Assembly: GCA_017469925.1 (NCBI GenBank)
Contig: JAFUFK010000016.1
Location: forward strand, 310,001 to 374,000
Direction of reading: 5' to 3'
Length of the DNA: 64,000 nucleotides
Source: Bacteroidaceae bacterium
GTDB taxonomy: Bacteria > Bacteroidota > Bacteroidia > Bacteroidales > Bacteroidaceae
The position numbers and the translations under genes are program-made. The notes under the pieces were generated by a model. The model was given only the letters and a program-made list of their open reading frames with translations, ran no database searches and had not been told where the DNA came from. Each line of letters starts with the position of its first letter. Position 1 is the stretch's first letter. Shown piece by piece: positions 36,316 through 45,557 of the stretch.

Positions 36316-38826
36316 TTAATTATTAATTCTTATACTATCCCCTTCGGCATCGGCCGTGATGGTTGCTCCCGGCTGGGGGGCCTGGTCGCTAATCAGAAGT
36401 TCGCAGATGGGGTCTTCGAGCAGGGTCTGCAGGGCACGCTTCAGGGGGCGGGCACCGTACTGCACGTCGTAACCCTTCCGGGCCAGGAGAGCCTTGGCTG
36501 CATCGGTAAGCTGGAGGGTGTAGCCCATCTCGGCGATGCGCTTCGAGAGTGGGGCGACCTCGATATCGACAATCTGCTTGATGCTCTCCTCGGAGAGTTG
36601 GTCGAAGAAGACGATGTCGTCGAGGCGGTTAAGGAATTCGGGGGCGAAGAGTTTGTTGATGCTCTTCTGAATGACGCTGCGTGCCTTGGCCCGGTCCTGG
36701 CTGATGTCGGCGGGGGCTGAGAATCCGATGCCTTGGCCAAAGTCTTTCAGCTGGCGCGTGCCGCAGTTCGAGGTCATGATGATGATGGTATTGCGGAAGT
36801 CAATGGTCGTACCGTTTCCGTCGGTCAGTCGGCCTTCGTCCATTACCTGAAGAAGGATGTTGAAGACGTCGTGATGGGCCTTCTCTATCTCGTCGAGCAG
36901 GACGATGGAGTAGGGCTGGCGGCGAACCTTTTCGGTCAGCTGGCCACCTTCTTCGTAACCCACATAGCCCGGAGGCGCGCCCACCATGCGGGAGACGGTG
37001 TGCTTCTCGCCGTATTCCGACATATCGATGCGAATGAGCGACTTGTCCGAACCGAACATCTCCTCGGCCAACTTCTTCGTGAGGTAGGTCTTGCCCACTC
37101 CCGTAGGACCAACCAGAAGGAAGGTGCCAATGGGCTTCGTGGGGTCTTTCAGTCCGACACGACTGCGCTGGATGGCTCGCGTAATGGTTCGTATGGCATC
37201 GTCCTGGCCGATAACCTGGCGGCGTAGGGATTCGTCGAGATGGCGCAGGCGGTTGTGTTCCTCCTGCCCGATGCGCTGGACGGGAATCCCCGTCATCATC
37301 GAGACGACGTTGGCTACATGTTCCTCATCGACCGTCTGGCGCTCGTCCTTCAGAGTGGCTTCCCACTCGCGTTTCTTCTGCTCGAGGGCAGCGGAGAGCG
37401 TCTTCAACTGGTCGTTGTATTCGGCGGCCATCTTGAACTCTTCGGCCTTGATGGCGCGCTCTTTCAGGTCCTTTAACTCCGAAGCCTGCTTCTCCATAAA
37501 CTCTACGTCGGGCGAGACGGGCACGTTCATGATGTGCAAGCGCGAACCGGCTTCGTCCATTGCATCAATGGCTTTGTCGGGGAAACAGCGGTCGCTGACA
37601 TAGCGCTCCGTCAGCCTGACGCAGGCCTCCAGGGCCTCGTCAGTGTAGCGGACGTTGTGGTGCGACTCGTAGCGCGACTTCAGGTTTTGTAGGATTTGTA
37701 GGGTCTCCTCGCTTGTCGTAGGGCTTACCAGGACCTTCTGGAAGCGGCGCTCCAGTGCACCGTCTTTCTCGATGGACTTGCGATATTCGTCGAGCGTCGT
37801 GGCACCGATGCACTGAATCTCGCCACGCGAGAGCGCGGGCTTCAGCATGTTGGCAGCATCCATTGTGCCAGCGGCCGAACCAGCTCCGATAAGTGTATGA
37901 ATTTCGTCGATGAAGACGATTACCTCGGGATGTTTTTGCAATTCGAGCATAATGGCGCGCATGCGTTCCTCAAACTGACCGCGATACTTCGTTCCGGCCA
38001 CTACGGCTCCAAGGTCGAGCACGACGACTCGCTTGTCCCAAAGCATGCGCGAAATACGATGTTCGACGATGCGCTGGGCCAGTCCCTCGACAATGGCACT
38101 CTTTCCGACACCAGGTTCTCCGATAAGGATGGGGTTGTTCTTCTTGCGGCGCGAGAGGATTTGTGCCACGCGCTCAATCTCACGCTCACGTCCTACGACG
38201 GGGTCGAGCAGGTGTTCGCTGGCGGCCTGAGTCAGGTCGGTTCCGTACTTGTCGAGCACGGGCGTTTGCGATCCAGGCTTTTGGTTGGCACTGGCCGTCT
38301 CTACGCCTCCTTGGGTAGCGTTCGGAGTTCCGTCCCCGTCTTCGTCGTCCTCGTCTTCCGTGAATCCGTAACCATCCTGGATGTTCAACTCGGGATTCAG
38401 CATCTTGGCCAATCCGGGATAGGTCACATTCTGTTCGGCCAAGACTTCCGACACCCGGTTCTTCTGTTCACGAAGGATGCCCAGGAGTATGTGCTCCATA
38501 TCCACGACATCGCTCTTCGAGACAACGGCCTCGAGCACGCCAAGGCGGATGATGCGGTCGGAGGTCATGTCGAGCACAATCTCGTCGGTGGAGTAGGGAC
38601 GTCCGTTGCTTTCCTCGCGCGCTACCTGTTCGAGACGTTGCTTGAGAGCCTCGAGGTCAACGCCCAGACGATTGAGTGCATCGAGCGCATGACCGCGACC
38701 GAAGCGAATCATCCCCAGCATCATGTGGACGGGTGTCACTTTGTCATTATAGAGTCGGAGGGCTTCTTCGCGACTAAGCGAGAGCATGGTCGTAACCTCC
38801 GAAGAGAATCGCTTGCTTATCATCAT
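36316..38826 (-). CDS. clpC: ATP-dependent Clp protease ATPase subunit (ClpC-like)
   Basis: An 836-residue AAA+ unfoldase. It has a Clp N domain (residues 1-140), an acidic linker ([10 protein letters not shown]), ATPase domain 1 with Walker A GEPGVGKS and sensor region [10 protein letters not shown], a UVR-type coiled middle region ([12 protein letters not shown]-like, [16 protein letters not shown]), then ATPase domain 2 with GPTGVGKT and [10 protein letters not shown]. The short middle region favours ClpC over ClpB, and it should feed ClpP. The start at 38826 has two adjacent ATG codons. It heads the clpC-htpG operon. Confidence 0.93.
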   Translation of the reverse strand: MMISKRFSSEVTTMLSLSREEALRLYNDKVTPVHMMLGMIRFGRGHALDALNRLGVDLEALKQRLEQVAREESNGRPYSTDEIVLDMTSDRIIRLGVLEAVVSKSDVVDMEHILLGILREQKNRVSEVLAEQNVTYPGLAKMLNPELNIQDGYGFTEDEDDEDGDGTPNATQGGVETASANQKPGSQTPVLDKYGTDLTQAASEHLLDPVVGREREIERVAQILSRRKKNNPILIGEPGVGKSAIVEGLAQRIVEHRISRMLWDKRVVVLDLGAVVAGTKYRGQFEERMRAIMLELQKHPEVIVFIDEIHTLIGAGSAAGTMDAANMLKPALSRGEIQCIGATTLDEYRKSIEKDGALERRFQKVLVSPTTSEETLQILQNLKSRYESHHNVRYTDEALEACVRLTERYVSDRCFPDKAIDAMDEAGSRLHIMNVPVSPDVEFMEKQASELKDLKERAIKAEEFKMAAEYNDQLKTLSAALEQKKREWEATLKDERQTVDEEHVANVVSMMTGIPVQRIGQEEHNRLRHLDESLRRQVIGQDDAIRTITRAIQRSRVGLKDPTKPIGTFLLVGPTGVGKTYLTKKLAEEMFGSDKSLIRIDMSEYGEKHTVSRMVGAPPGYVGYEEGGQLTEKVRRQPYSIVLLDEIEKAHHDVFNILLQVMDEGRLTDGNGTTIDFRNTIIIMTSNCGTRQLKDFGQGIGFSAPADISQDRAKARSVIQKSINKLFAPEFLNRLDDIVFFDQLSEESIKQIVDIEVAPLSKRIAEMGYTLQLTDAAKALLARKGYDVQYGARPLKRALQTLLEDPICELLISDQAPQPGATITADAEGDSIRINN

Positions 38827-38931
38827 ATCTTACGAGTCTATACAAATCGGGGGAATACAAAGTGCGTGCCAAATCATGAATGGAAAGAGAAAAAAGTCGT
38901 GCAATAGTTTCGTCATGTCCCTTTTTTCCGT

Positions 38932-38940
38932 TATCTTTGC
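38932..38940 (+). promoter_or_regulatory. -7 box of the GH43 gene
   Basis: TATCTTTGC at 38932-38940, 7 bp before the ATG at 38948. It supports that start over the longer in-frame reading from 38786, which would overlap the divergent clpC gene. Confidence 0.6.
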
Positions 38941-38947
38941 TCCCATT

Positions 38948-40489
38948 ATGAAACGTTTAGCAACCTTATTGCTGTGGCTGGGCATGTCCCTCGCTATGGT
39001 GCAGGCTCAAGAGCCGCAACGCCCATTCCTATGGGCCGACTATCCCGACCCCGACATTATCCGTGTCGGCGATTACTATTACCTCGTTACTACCACGATG
39101 CACCTGATGCCGGGTGCCCCTGTCATGCGGAGCCAGGACCTTCAGCACTGGGAGACGGTAAGTTACCTGTTCCCCGAGTTGCACGACGATCCTTACTACG
39201 ACCTTGATGGCGGAACACATTACGGACAAGGTCAGTGGGCCACCTCGTTGCGCTATCACAAGGGTACCTTTTACGCGCTTTTCGTGACCAATGGTGTGCC
39301 GGGCTCATGGATTTACAGCACCGACGACCCTGCCAAAGGTTGGAGGCTGCATAGTCACCTGAAAGGTTTCTATCACGACCCCTCGCTCTTCTTTGACGAT
39401 GACGGCCGTGCCTATGTGTTCAGTGGCTCGGGCAGCGTGGAGATTGTGGAACTGGAACCCGACCTTTCCGCTGAGAAACCCAATGGAAGCCGCATCCACG
39501 TGACGGTGCGCGATAAGGAGGAAAACGGATTGCTCGAGGGCAGTCGTGTCATCAAGCATAATGGTTACTATTACCTTATTATGATATCATGGCCGTCGAC
39601 GGGGCGCCAGCAGTTGGCCTATCGAGCAAAGAGCCTCGAAGGACTATGGGAGAAACGCGTCATTCTGAAGGACAACTTCGACCGTTTCGGCTATGTGGGA
39701 CAGGGAACTGTCGTCGATGGCAAGCATGGAGAGTGGTGGGGACTCATCTTCCAGGACCGTCAGGGCGTTGGTCGTATCCTGACGCTTAGTCCTTGTCGTT
39801 GGGTTGACGATTGGCCCATGATTGGCGACGAACAGGGGCGCGTGACGGAGGCTTTGCAACCTACGGAGGTAACGCTTGACCGTCAGTGGAACCACAATCC
39901 CGTACGCGAGGCCTTCTCTTATGATGCCCGTCGCCAAAGACTCGAGCTTCGCACCTCCGCACTCGCCGACAATATTTTCACGGCTCGCAATACCCTCTCA
40001 TGGCGCATGTTCGGCCCGGAGGACGCTGACACCATTTTGCTCGACATCTCGAAGATGCGCGACGGCGACCGTGCCGGCTTCTCTGCCTTCAATGGCGATG
40101 CAGGTTTGCTCACCATACGCCGCGATGGTAAGCAAACGACCCTTGTGATGACGGAAGAGAGCGTCGAACTGGATAATCGGAAGCGAGTGACCGCCGACCG
40201 TGTCACGGAGCGGGCAAGTGTGGACATTACGGGTAAGCGGCGCATATGGTTGGCTATTCACGGCGACTTCCGTTTGGGACGCGATATTGCGACCTTCCAT
40301 TATAGCCTCGACGGACGTAATTGGCAACAACTGGGGGCCGACTTCCGCATGCGTTTCGACTATCGCCGTCTCTTTATGGGCACGCGCTTTGCCGTATTTA
40401 ACTATGCCACACGAAAGGCGGGGGGCCGCATCCGTGTGCTTGACTTCGAATTTGCAGAAAGAGATTACAATCCCCAGACACTCAAGTAG
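38948..40489 (+). CDS. GH43 family glycosidase (xylosidase/arabinofuranosidase type)
   Basis: A 513-residue exported enzyme (signal MKRLATLLLWLGMSLAMVQA). The five-bladed propeller begins WADYPDPDIIRVGDYYYLV, with the base Asp in DYPDPD; FYHDPSLFFDDDG carries the pKa-modulating Asp; LLEGSRVIKHNGYYYL supplies the acid Glu. From about residue 320 a beta-sandwich typical of xylosidase-like GH43 members closes the active site (ISKMRDGDRAGFSAFNG). It probably trims arabinose or xylose side chains. Its 3' end overlaps the convergent glycosyltransferase gene by 25 bp. Confidence 0.92.
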   Translation: MKRLATLLLWLGMSLAMVQAQEPQRPFLWADYPDPDIIRVGDYYYLVTTTMHLMPGAPVMRSQDLQHWETVSYLFPELHDDPYYDLDGGTHYGQGQWATSLRYHKGTFYALFVTNGVPGSWIYSTDDPAKGWRLHSHLKGFYHDPSLFFDDDGRAYVFSGSGSVEIVELEPDLSAEKPNGSRIHVTVRDKEENGLLEGSRVIKHNGYYYLIMISWPSTGRQQLAYRAKSLEGLWEKRVILKDNFDRFGYVGQGTVVDGKHGEWWGLIFQDRQGVGRILTLSPCRWVDDWPMIGDEQGRVTEALQPTEVTLDRQWNHNPVREAFSYDARRQRLELRTSALADNIFTARNTLSWRMFGPEDADTILLDISKMRDGDRAGFSAFNGDAGLLTIRRDGKQTTLVMTEESVELDNRKRVTADRVTERASVDITGKRRIWLAIHGDFRLGRDIATFHYSLDGRNWQQLGADFRMRFDYRRLFMGTRFAVFNYATRKAGGRIRVLDFEFAERDYNPQTLK

Positions 40490-41559
40490 CGTTCAGCCAC
40501 GCGAATCGGGTCGTGGTGACGACGCACATAGCGTTGGCTGTCGAGCGAAAGCTGACGAATGTCGTCGGGATGTTGCAGAAGGCGTTTTTCTATTTGTAGG
40601 AAGACGTCTTCTTCTGTTGGTTGCACATTGATGATGGGTTGTAACTCGTGTTCGCCCAAAAGGTCGTAGTGCTCAGGCTCGGCACCTCCCACAAGGACAA
40701 GGCCTTTCGACATTGCCAAAAGCCCGTTCATGGCTGGTGTGTAGCTATAGAGTTGGTCGAGCAAGACTTGGCTCTCGTCCATCATCTTCTGGTATTGGGC
40801 GAAGGGGACACTCTCGGCCTTCACAACGCGCATCTGGGTGGGATATTTCGCATGCAACTTCTCGAGGGCACGAAGCATGATGTCGGTGCCCTTGTACTCC
40901 GAACGCTTGCGCTGAATACCTATGAAGAAGGTGAGAGGTGAGGGGTGAGAGGTGCGAGGTGAGGGGTGAGAAGGTGAGGAAACGGGAAAGGGAATGAAGT
41001 GAAGCTTCTCGGCATACTTCGGCTGGCAACAACGATAGTTCTCATAGAGCCCGGCGATGATGCCGTCGCAATCATGGGCAATCGTGTCGAAGAGTTCCCC
41101 TTTCGGTCCCATCCAGTCGGCTTCCATCTCAGCCGTGAAACTGTTGTGCCGACGCTGTCCGAAGAGGTAGAAGTCGCTATAGCGGAACGTGTCGGGCTTC
41201 AGACCTTCCTCCACCCATGGCTTGTCGATGCCGAACGATCCCAAGAACATACGTCCATTGCGTTTCCGAAGCTTTTCATAGTAGGGCAGGATGCGCTCGG
41301 CGCGCAGGTCGAGAAAGACGGGATTGATAAGTTGCACGACATCGTAGTCGCAAAGGCGAGGCCACGTTCGCTTGAGGTCGAAGAGATAACGAAGGGTGTC
41401 GATACGCCCAAGGGAACGTCGGCGAAGGTCTATGTCGCGTTGGTAACCCTTCCAATGGTCTCCGTCACTTAAGACCGTGGCCTTATGGCCCAAAGCCTTA
41501 AGGCCTTCGGCCAAAGCCCAATGGACATTGCTGTATTCGCCTACGAGCAGAATTTTCAT
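40465..41559 (-). CDS. Glycosyltransferase, GT4/GT1-like
   Basis: A 364-residue cytoplasmic glycosyltransferase of GT-B type. The N-terminus MKILLVGEYSNVHWALAEGL is the usual Gly-rich opening; the C-terminal half has the nucleotide-sugar region around SYTPAMNGLLAMSKGLVLVGGAEPE. The donor and acceptor cannot be read from sequence. The start overlaps the stop of the large GH128-like gene by 4 bp (ATGA). A family I micro-repeat encodes SHPSPRTSHPSPLTF between the two Rossmann domains (40931-40980), where an insertion is least harmful. Confidence 0.85.
   Translation of the reverse strand: MKILLVGEYSNVHWALAEGLKALGHKATVLSDGDHWKGYQRDIDLRRRSLGRIDTLRYLFDLKRTWPRLCDYDVVQLINPVFLDLRAERILPYYEKLRKRNGRMFLGSFGIDKPWVEEGLKPDTFRYSDFYLFGQRRHNSFTAEMEADWMGPKGELFDTIAHDCDGIIAGLYENYRCCQPKYAEKLHFIPFPVSSPSHPSPRTSHPSPLTFFIGIQRKRSEYKGTDIMLRALEKLHAKYPTQMRVVKAESVPFAQYQKMMDESQVLLDQLYSYTPAMNGLLAMSKGLVLVGGAEPEHYDLLGEHELQPIINVQPTEEDVFLQIEKRLLQHPDDIRQLSLDSQRYVRRHHDPIRVAERYLSVWGL
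40931..40980 (-). repeat. In-frame micro-repeat (family I) in glycosyltransferase
   Basis: About four CTCACCCCTCACC units on the coding strand, giving a Ser/Pro/His stretch at the hinge between the two halves of the enzyme. It is the longest and most regular copy in the window. Confidence 0.75.
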
Positions 41560-44500
41560 AGCCTGACAATCTTCCTGCCGTCCTTGATGTAGAAGCCCTT
41601 AATGGGTCTTGTTATGCGCCGCCCACTAAGGTCGTAGATGTATCCGTCTGTTATGACCTTTGCCTCGACAGGATCTACTCCGTCGGGAAGAGGTTCGACA
41701 TACTTCCACGAGAGCCCAAAGTCATCGGCGCTCCACCATCCGCTTCCTCCCGTGATGTCGGCCTTCATGGTGATGCGTAGGGTGTCGCCCGGACGGATGA
41801 TAACGAATGGCGTTTCGGCCTTTACCCATCCGTAGCGAATGCCGCCCGTATTACCTGTGGGCGTGATGGTGGCGGCAGCACTGTTCTCTTCGTCACTCTT
41901 GGGGCTGATGACACTTGCCGTGAGGGTGATGTCAGCTGAAGTACTGCCACGAAGTAGGGCGTTGACGGAGTACTCTCCCTCGGGCAGGTAGGTGATGTCT
42001 TGCGTCATGCTGCTCGAGAAGGCGCTTCCCTTCCACAGATTCCAATAGGCATTGGAGGAGACTCCGTCGCTGGGTTCTCCCGTATTCGTCCCGTTGTTCG
42101 TAACGGTCCATCCGTAGGTGTCCTGACGCTGGCAGCTGGGATTGATGACGTAGGCCGAAGCGTCGGAATCGTCCTGGAAGAAGGTCTCTCTTGCAAAGGC
42201 CTCTGCCTTGGTGCGAGCCTCTATGTACTGGCGATGGCTATCGGCGTCGAGGTCGCCCGTGCGAATCAGTTTGAAATCGTCACCACCCGCCCATCGGGCA
42301 CTCATCTCGCCCAGATTCTTGATGCCTATGCGCATCTTTCCGCCCAACACCACGATGCCGGGAATGGAGAGACGATGCGAACGGTCGATTTCGCTATCGA
42401 CGGTGACGGGAGCCAGATACTGTATCGTGTCGGCTTGGGCATAAAGCACTACGCTGCCGTTGACTGTGGCCCCAGCTACATTGTCGCTCGTATTGAAGAC
42501 GCAGGCCGACAGCTCATAGACGCCCGCGGGCAGGTCTTCGATGTCCTGATGATAGTCGAACTGCATGCCCTCGGCCGTAGCGTTCCACACCTCCAGATAG
42601 GTGTCGCCAGTGGCTTTCGTATAGCCATTGGCAGCACTTCGCTCGCACTCCCAGCCAGGTACTTCGTCCTTTGTGGTCGTGTTGATGCCGGGATTTTGGA
42701 TGTAGCCCGTAGAGGTGGCGGCACTCGTAACCTCATCGCCAACCGTTCGTTTGATATAAACGCGAAGTTGGGTATCCTCGACGTCGAAGTCGGAGAGGGG
42801 GAATGAATACTTCAGCGTCTCGGCGTCGAATTTGTAGCGTTCCGTCTCTGTGTAATAGTCTTCCCACTGGCCAGTGGAGGTGTTGAGGCGTTGGATGGTC
42901 ATCTGGTCTGTCACATCACCGTTTTGGTTTAAGATAGTCACAGAGAGTGTCTGGTCAATTTCGTTTACGCGAACACTCATGGTTGGTGTCTTCAGGGAAG
43001 GTGTCCACCAAACGGGTGTGAACTGCACGGAAGCGTTGTAGGCGAAGTCCGACTTCGAGTCACGATAAACCTTTCCGGCAGGAAGCACGTTGCCGTCGTC
43101 CCAGTTAATCATTGCGCGGTAGTAGGTGTCCCAGTTGTAGATGGCGTAGCGCTCGACAAACGAACAGGTGTCGAGCACGTTCAGGATTTCCTTGATGGCT
43201 TTGCGTTGCTTCTCCAGTTTGTCGCTATAGCCGCTTGGCCAACTCTCCGAAGTCCATGAGGCACCATTGTTCCACTCCGTAATCCAGATGGGGCGCTTCG
43301 TGTTGTTATAGATAGCCTTCAATTGATTGTACCAGCTTTGGGCGTTGGCCGCCTCGTTCGTGCCCCAATAGGCATGAATCGCCACGAAGTCGCATCGATA
43401 GGCCATGTTGTTGCAATTCTGGATATATTCCGTCAGCCAACTGCCGTCAGTTGGGGCGGGACTGCCGATGCGCATACCCGAAGATTGGAAATCGGGCGTA
43501 TAAGTACACGACGACCAAGCCGATATCGTGCCACCACAGCTGCACTTGTCGCTTGTGTGCTGTTCGCTGTGTTCGGGCTCGTTGAACGAGAGACAGGCAG
43601 TCGATTCCGTCTGACCAGAGATTTGCGACATCGAAGGCCAGTAGATATGCTGGCGGATGGGGATGTACTCCGTGTCATAGGTCGAAGCACGGTCGGCGCT
43701 CCAGGTATAGAACCATGTGGCGCGCATCTTCTTACACTCTGTGGCGATGGAACTGTTCGACGTCGTGCTGCACCAACCTTTCTTGCTCACGTACTGCCAC
43801 TTCTTGACGACGATACTCGTGATGCGGCCGTAGAGGGCCTTGGGCAGGACGGGAATCTCGATATCTGCGTGGTCGGCCACATAGACACGGCTATAGCCAC
43901 TGCCAGATGTCCCGCTGGCCAGCGTCGCCATGTAGCCCCGCTTCAGGCGAAGCGAACGTATGCGGTTGGCGTTCTTGCCCAAGCCGTTATAGGAACCTAC
44001 TTTGTATTCAAGTGCTTCACCCGTGTATTGCTCACCGTCGTAACCTGTCAGGACAGGCTCATTGGCGTCGTAGGGCATCACCATCGCACCATTCAGGTAG
44101 ATAACTACACGACAGTTCGAATTTACCTTGGCTGCTTGCCCATTGATGTGGACTTGTGACAGATAGGTGCTTATGACCTCGCTGGGTAGGGTGTTGTCGA
44201 AGATGAGCCAGGCGCGTTCGTTGGCCAAGTTAATGGTGCAGCGGGTGAGTGGGGCACTCTCCGAAATCAGGTGGAAGTCGATAGGCTCCGTAAGATCCAT
44301 CTTTATGCCCGATAGCGACACTACCGTACGGGTGTTGTTCCCATACTTGTCGGTGGTCACTCCACCGCTCTTCGTGACAGCCTTCGTTTCGCTTAGGATT
44401 TCTGGCAATCCGCCACTCATGCGGCTCTTGCGGATTATGGTCCATTCGGCTTCGGTGCCTTGTGCCGTAATCTGTGGAACGTAGTAGGTGGGGAGTGTCT

Positions 44501-45467
44501 GCAAGCGCACTCCGTCACGATAGACGATGACCTGTGCGTCCTGATAGACAAAGGCATAGCTACCTTCCTCCTTGACGGCATAGCGTAAGCCTCGCCCTAA
44601 CTTGTTACGCAATAGGACGTAGATGGAGTCGCCTTCGTATTTGTCGCCAATGGTCAGGTCGGCAATACCCAGAGAGAATGTATTGCCGAACGATTGCATG
44701 TCGGCTTCCGTCAGCAGTACGTTGCTCTCGTAGCTGGTCATCATGGCCAGTGAGTCGCGCAGGATGAAAGTCTTCTCGAGCAGTTCGTCAGTCGTCTTTG
44801 TATCGGGATTGGCGAGCCAGTATTGTGCCACTTCGAGGCTCTTAGGCAAACGGGTACGATAAAGTAGAGGGTAGCCTGTATTCGGTAGTTCCTGGCTGAT
44901 GTAGTCTGTGACGTTTCGCAACTCGCGGGTGGCCCAAGCCTTACGGCTCGACTCCATACCCTCGCCGTTACTCTCAAAGATTTGGAAACGGCTCGTCTCC
45001 GTACCTTGCGACTTGTCGTACCAAACGCCGATGTACTCGCCCGTCTCGTCTGTATCGACACCCAATGCCGCACTCGTATTGCGAAGGCTCACCAACTGGC
45101 CCGCAATGCCTGGTCTCGCACTCCACTGATAGGCGTTGCCAGTACCAGATGAAGTTATAAGTGACGTACTATAAGAGTTTGATGTCGATGCAGTTAAATA
45201 TCGGCCACTCACCTTGTGCTTTAGGATTACATAGCCTGCTGTCGGAGCCGTTGAGGCTGTAAACAGATACTGCTCGTCCTGCTCCTTGTCGTAGCTTACG
45301 AGGCGTGGTTGAGATAGGTCGGCACTGGGACCAAGCGGGCGGTTATAGTAGGTGTTGAAGATGTAGTAGTCGTGTCCCTCTATGAGAGTATAGATGCTAT
45401 TGTCTTCTGCTTTTGCCCCCAAAACAGTCAGGCACGCGATTATTGCCAAAAAGAGTCGTTTCTTCAT
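41556..45467 (-). CDS. Very large exported GH128-like glycosidase with sorting tail
   Basis: A 1303-residue exported protein starting at ATG 45467 (MKKRLFLAIIACLTVLGAKA); the TTG at 45491 lies inside the TATCTTTGC box at 45488-45496. The N-terminal half is beta-rich, with a trefoil-like start (YYIFNTYYNRPLGPSADL). A catalytic domain near 590-850 resembles GH128/Asl1-type beta-1,3-glucanases: ACLSFNEPEHSEQ (acid Glu), MRIGSPAPTDGSWL, FVAIHAYWGTN and RPIWITEWNNG (nucleophile Glu). It includes extra cysteines (SDKCSCGGT). Two binding modules follow (LPAGVYELSACVFN, LPEGEYSVNALLRG), then the tail IYDLSGRRITRPIKGFYI. Substrate probably a beta-1,3-glucan, not certain. Operon with the glycosyltransferase. 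Confidence 0.82.
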   Translation of the reverse strand: MKKRLFLAIIACLTVLGAKAEDNSIYTLIEGHDYYIFNTYYNRPLGPSADLSQPRLVSYDKEQDEQYLFTASTAPTAGYVILKHKVSGRYLTASTSNSYSTSLITSSGTGNAYQWSARPGIAGQLVSLRNTSAALGVDTDETGEYIGVWYDKSQGTETSRFQIFESNGEGMESSRKAWATRELRNVTDYISQELPNTGYPLLYRTRLPKSLEVAQYWLANPDTKTTDELLEKTFILRDSLAMMTSYESNVLLTEADMQSFGNTFSLGIADLTIGDKYEGDSIYVLLRNKLGRGLRYAVKEEGSYAFVYQDAQVIVYRDGVRLQTLPTYYVPQITAQGTEAEWTIIRKSRMSGGLPEILSETKAVTKSGGVTTDKYGNNTRTVVSLSGIKMDLTEPIDFHLISESAPLTRCTINLANERAWLIFDNTLPSEVISTYLSQVHINGQAAKVNSNCRVVIYLNGAMVMPYDANEPVLTGYDGEQYTGEALEYKVGSYNGLGKNANRIRSLRLKRGYMATLASGTSGSGYSRVYVADHADIEIPVLPKALYGRITSIVVKKWQYVSKKGWCSTTSNSSIATECKKMRATWFYTWSADRASTYDTEYIPIRQHIYWPSMSQISGQTESTACLSFNEPEHSEQHTSDKCSCGGTISAWSSCTYTPDFQSSGMRIGSPAPTDGSWLTEYIQNCNNMAYRCDFVAIHAYWGTNEAANAQSWYNQLKAIYNNTKRPIWITEWNNGASWTSESWPSGYSDKLEKQRKAIKEILNVLDTCSFVERYAIYNWDTYYRAMINWDDGNVLPAGKVYRDSKSDFAYNASVQFTPVWWTPSLKTPTMSVRVNEIDQTLSVTILNQNGDVTDQMTIQRLNTSTGQWEDYYTETERYKFDAETLKYSFPLSDFDVEDTQLRVYIKRTVGDEVTSAATSTGYIQNPGINTTTKDEVPGWECERSAANGYTKATGDTYLEVWNATAEGMQFDYHQDIEDLPAGVYELSACVFNTSDNVAGATVNGSVVLYAQADTIQYLAPVTVDSEIDRSHRLSIPGIVVLGGKMRIGIKNLGEMSARWAGGDDFKLIRTGDLDADSHRQYIEARTKAEAFARETFFQDDSDASAYVINPSCQRQDTYGWTVTNNGTNTGEPSDGVSSNAYWNLWKGSAFSSSMTQDITYLPEGEYSVNALLRGSTSADITLTASVISPKSDEENSAAATITPTGNTGGIRYGWVKAETPFVIIRPGDTLRITMKADITGGSGWWSADDFGLSWKYVEPLPDGVDPVEAKVITDGYIYDLSGRRITRPIKGFYIKDGRKIVRL

Positions 45468-45557
45468 ATCTGTCAGTAGTTTATTGGGCAAAGATACATA
45501 ATAATTGACAATTTACAATTGATAATTGATAATTATTTTGTAATTTTGCGGGGTTTT

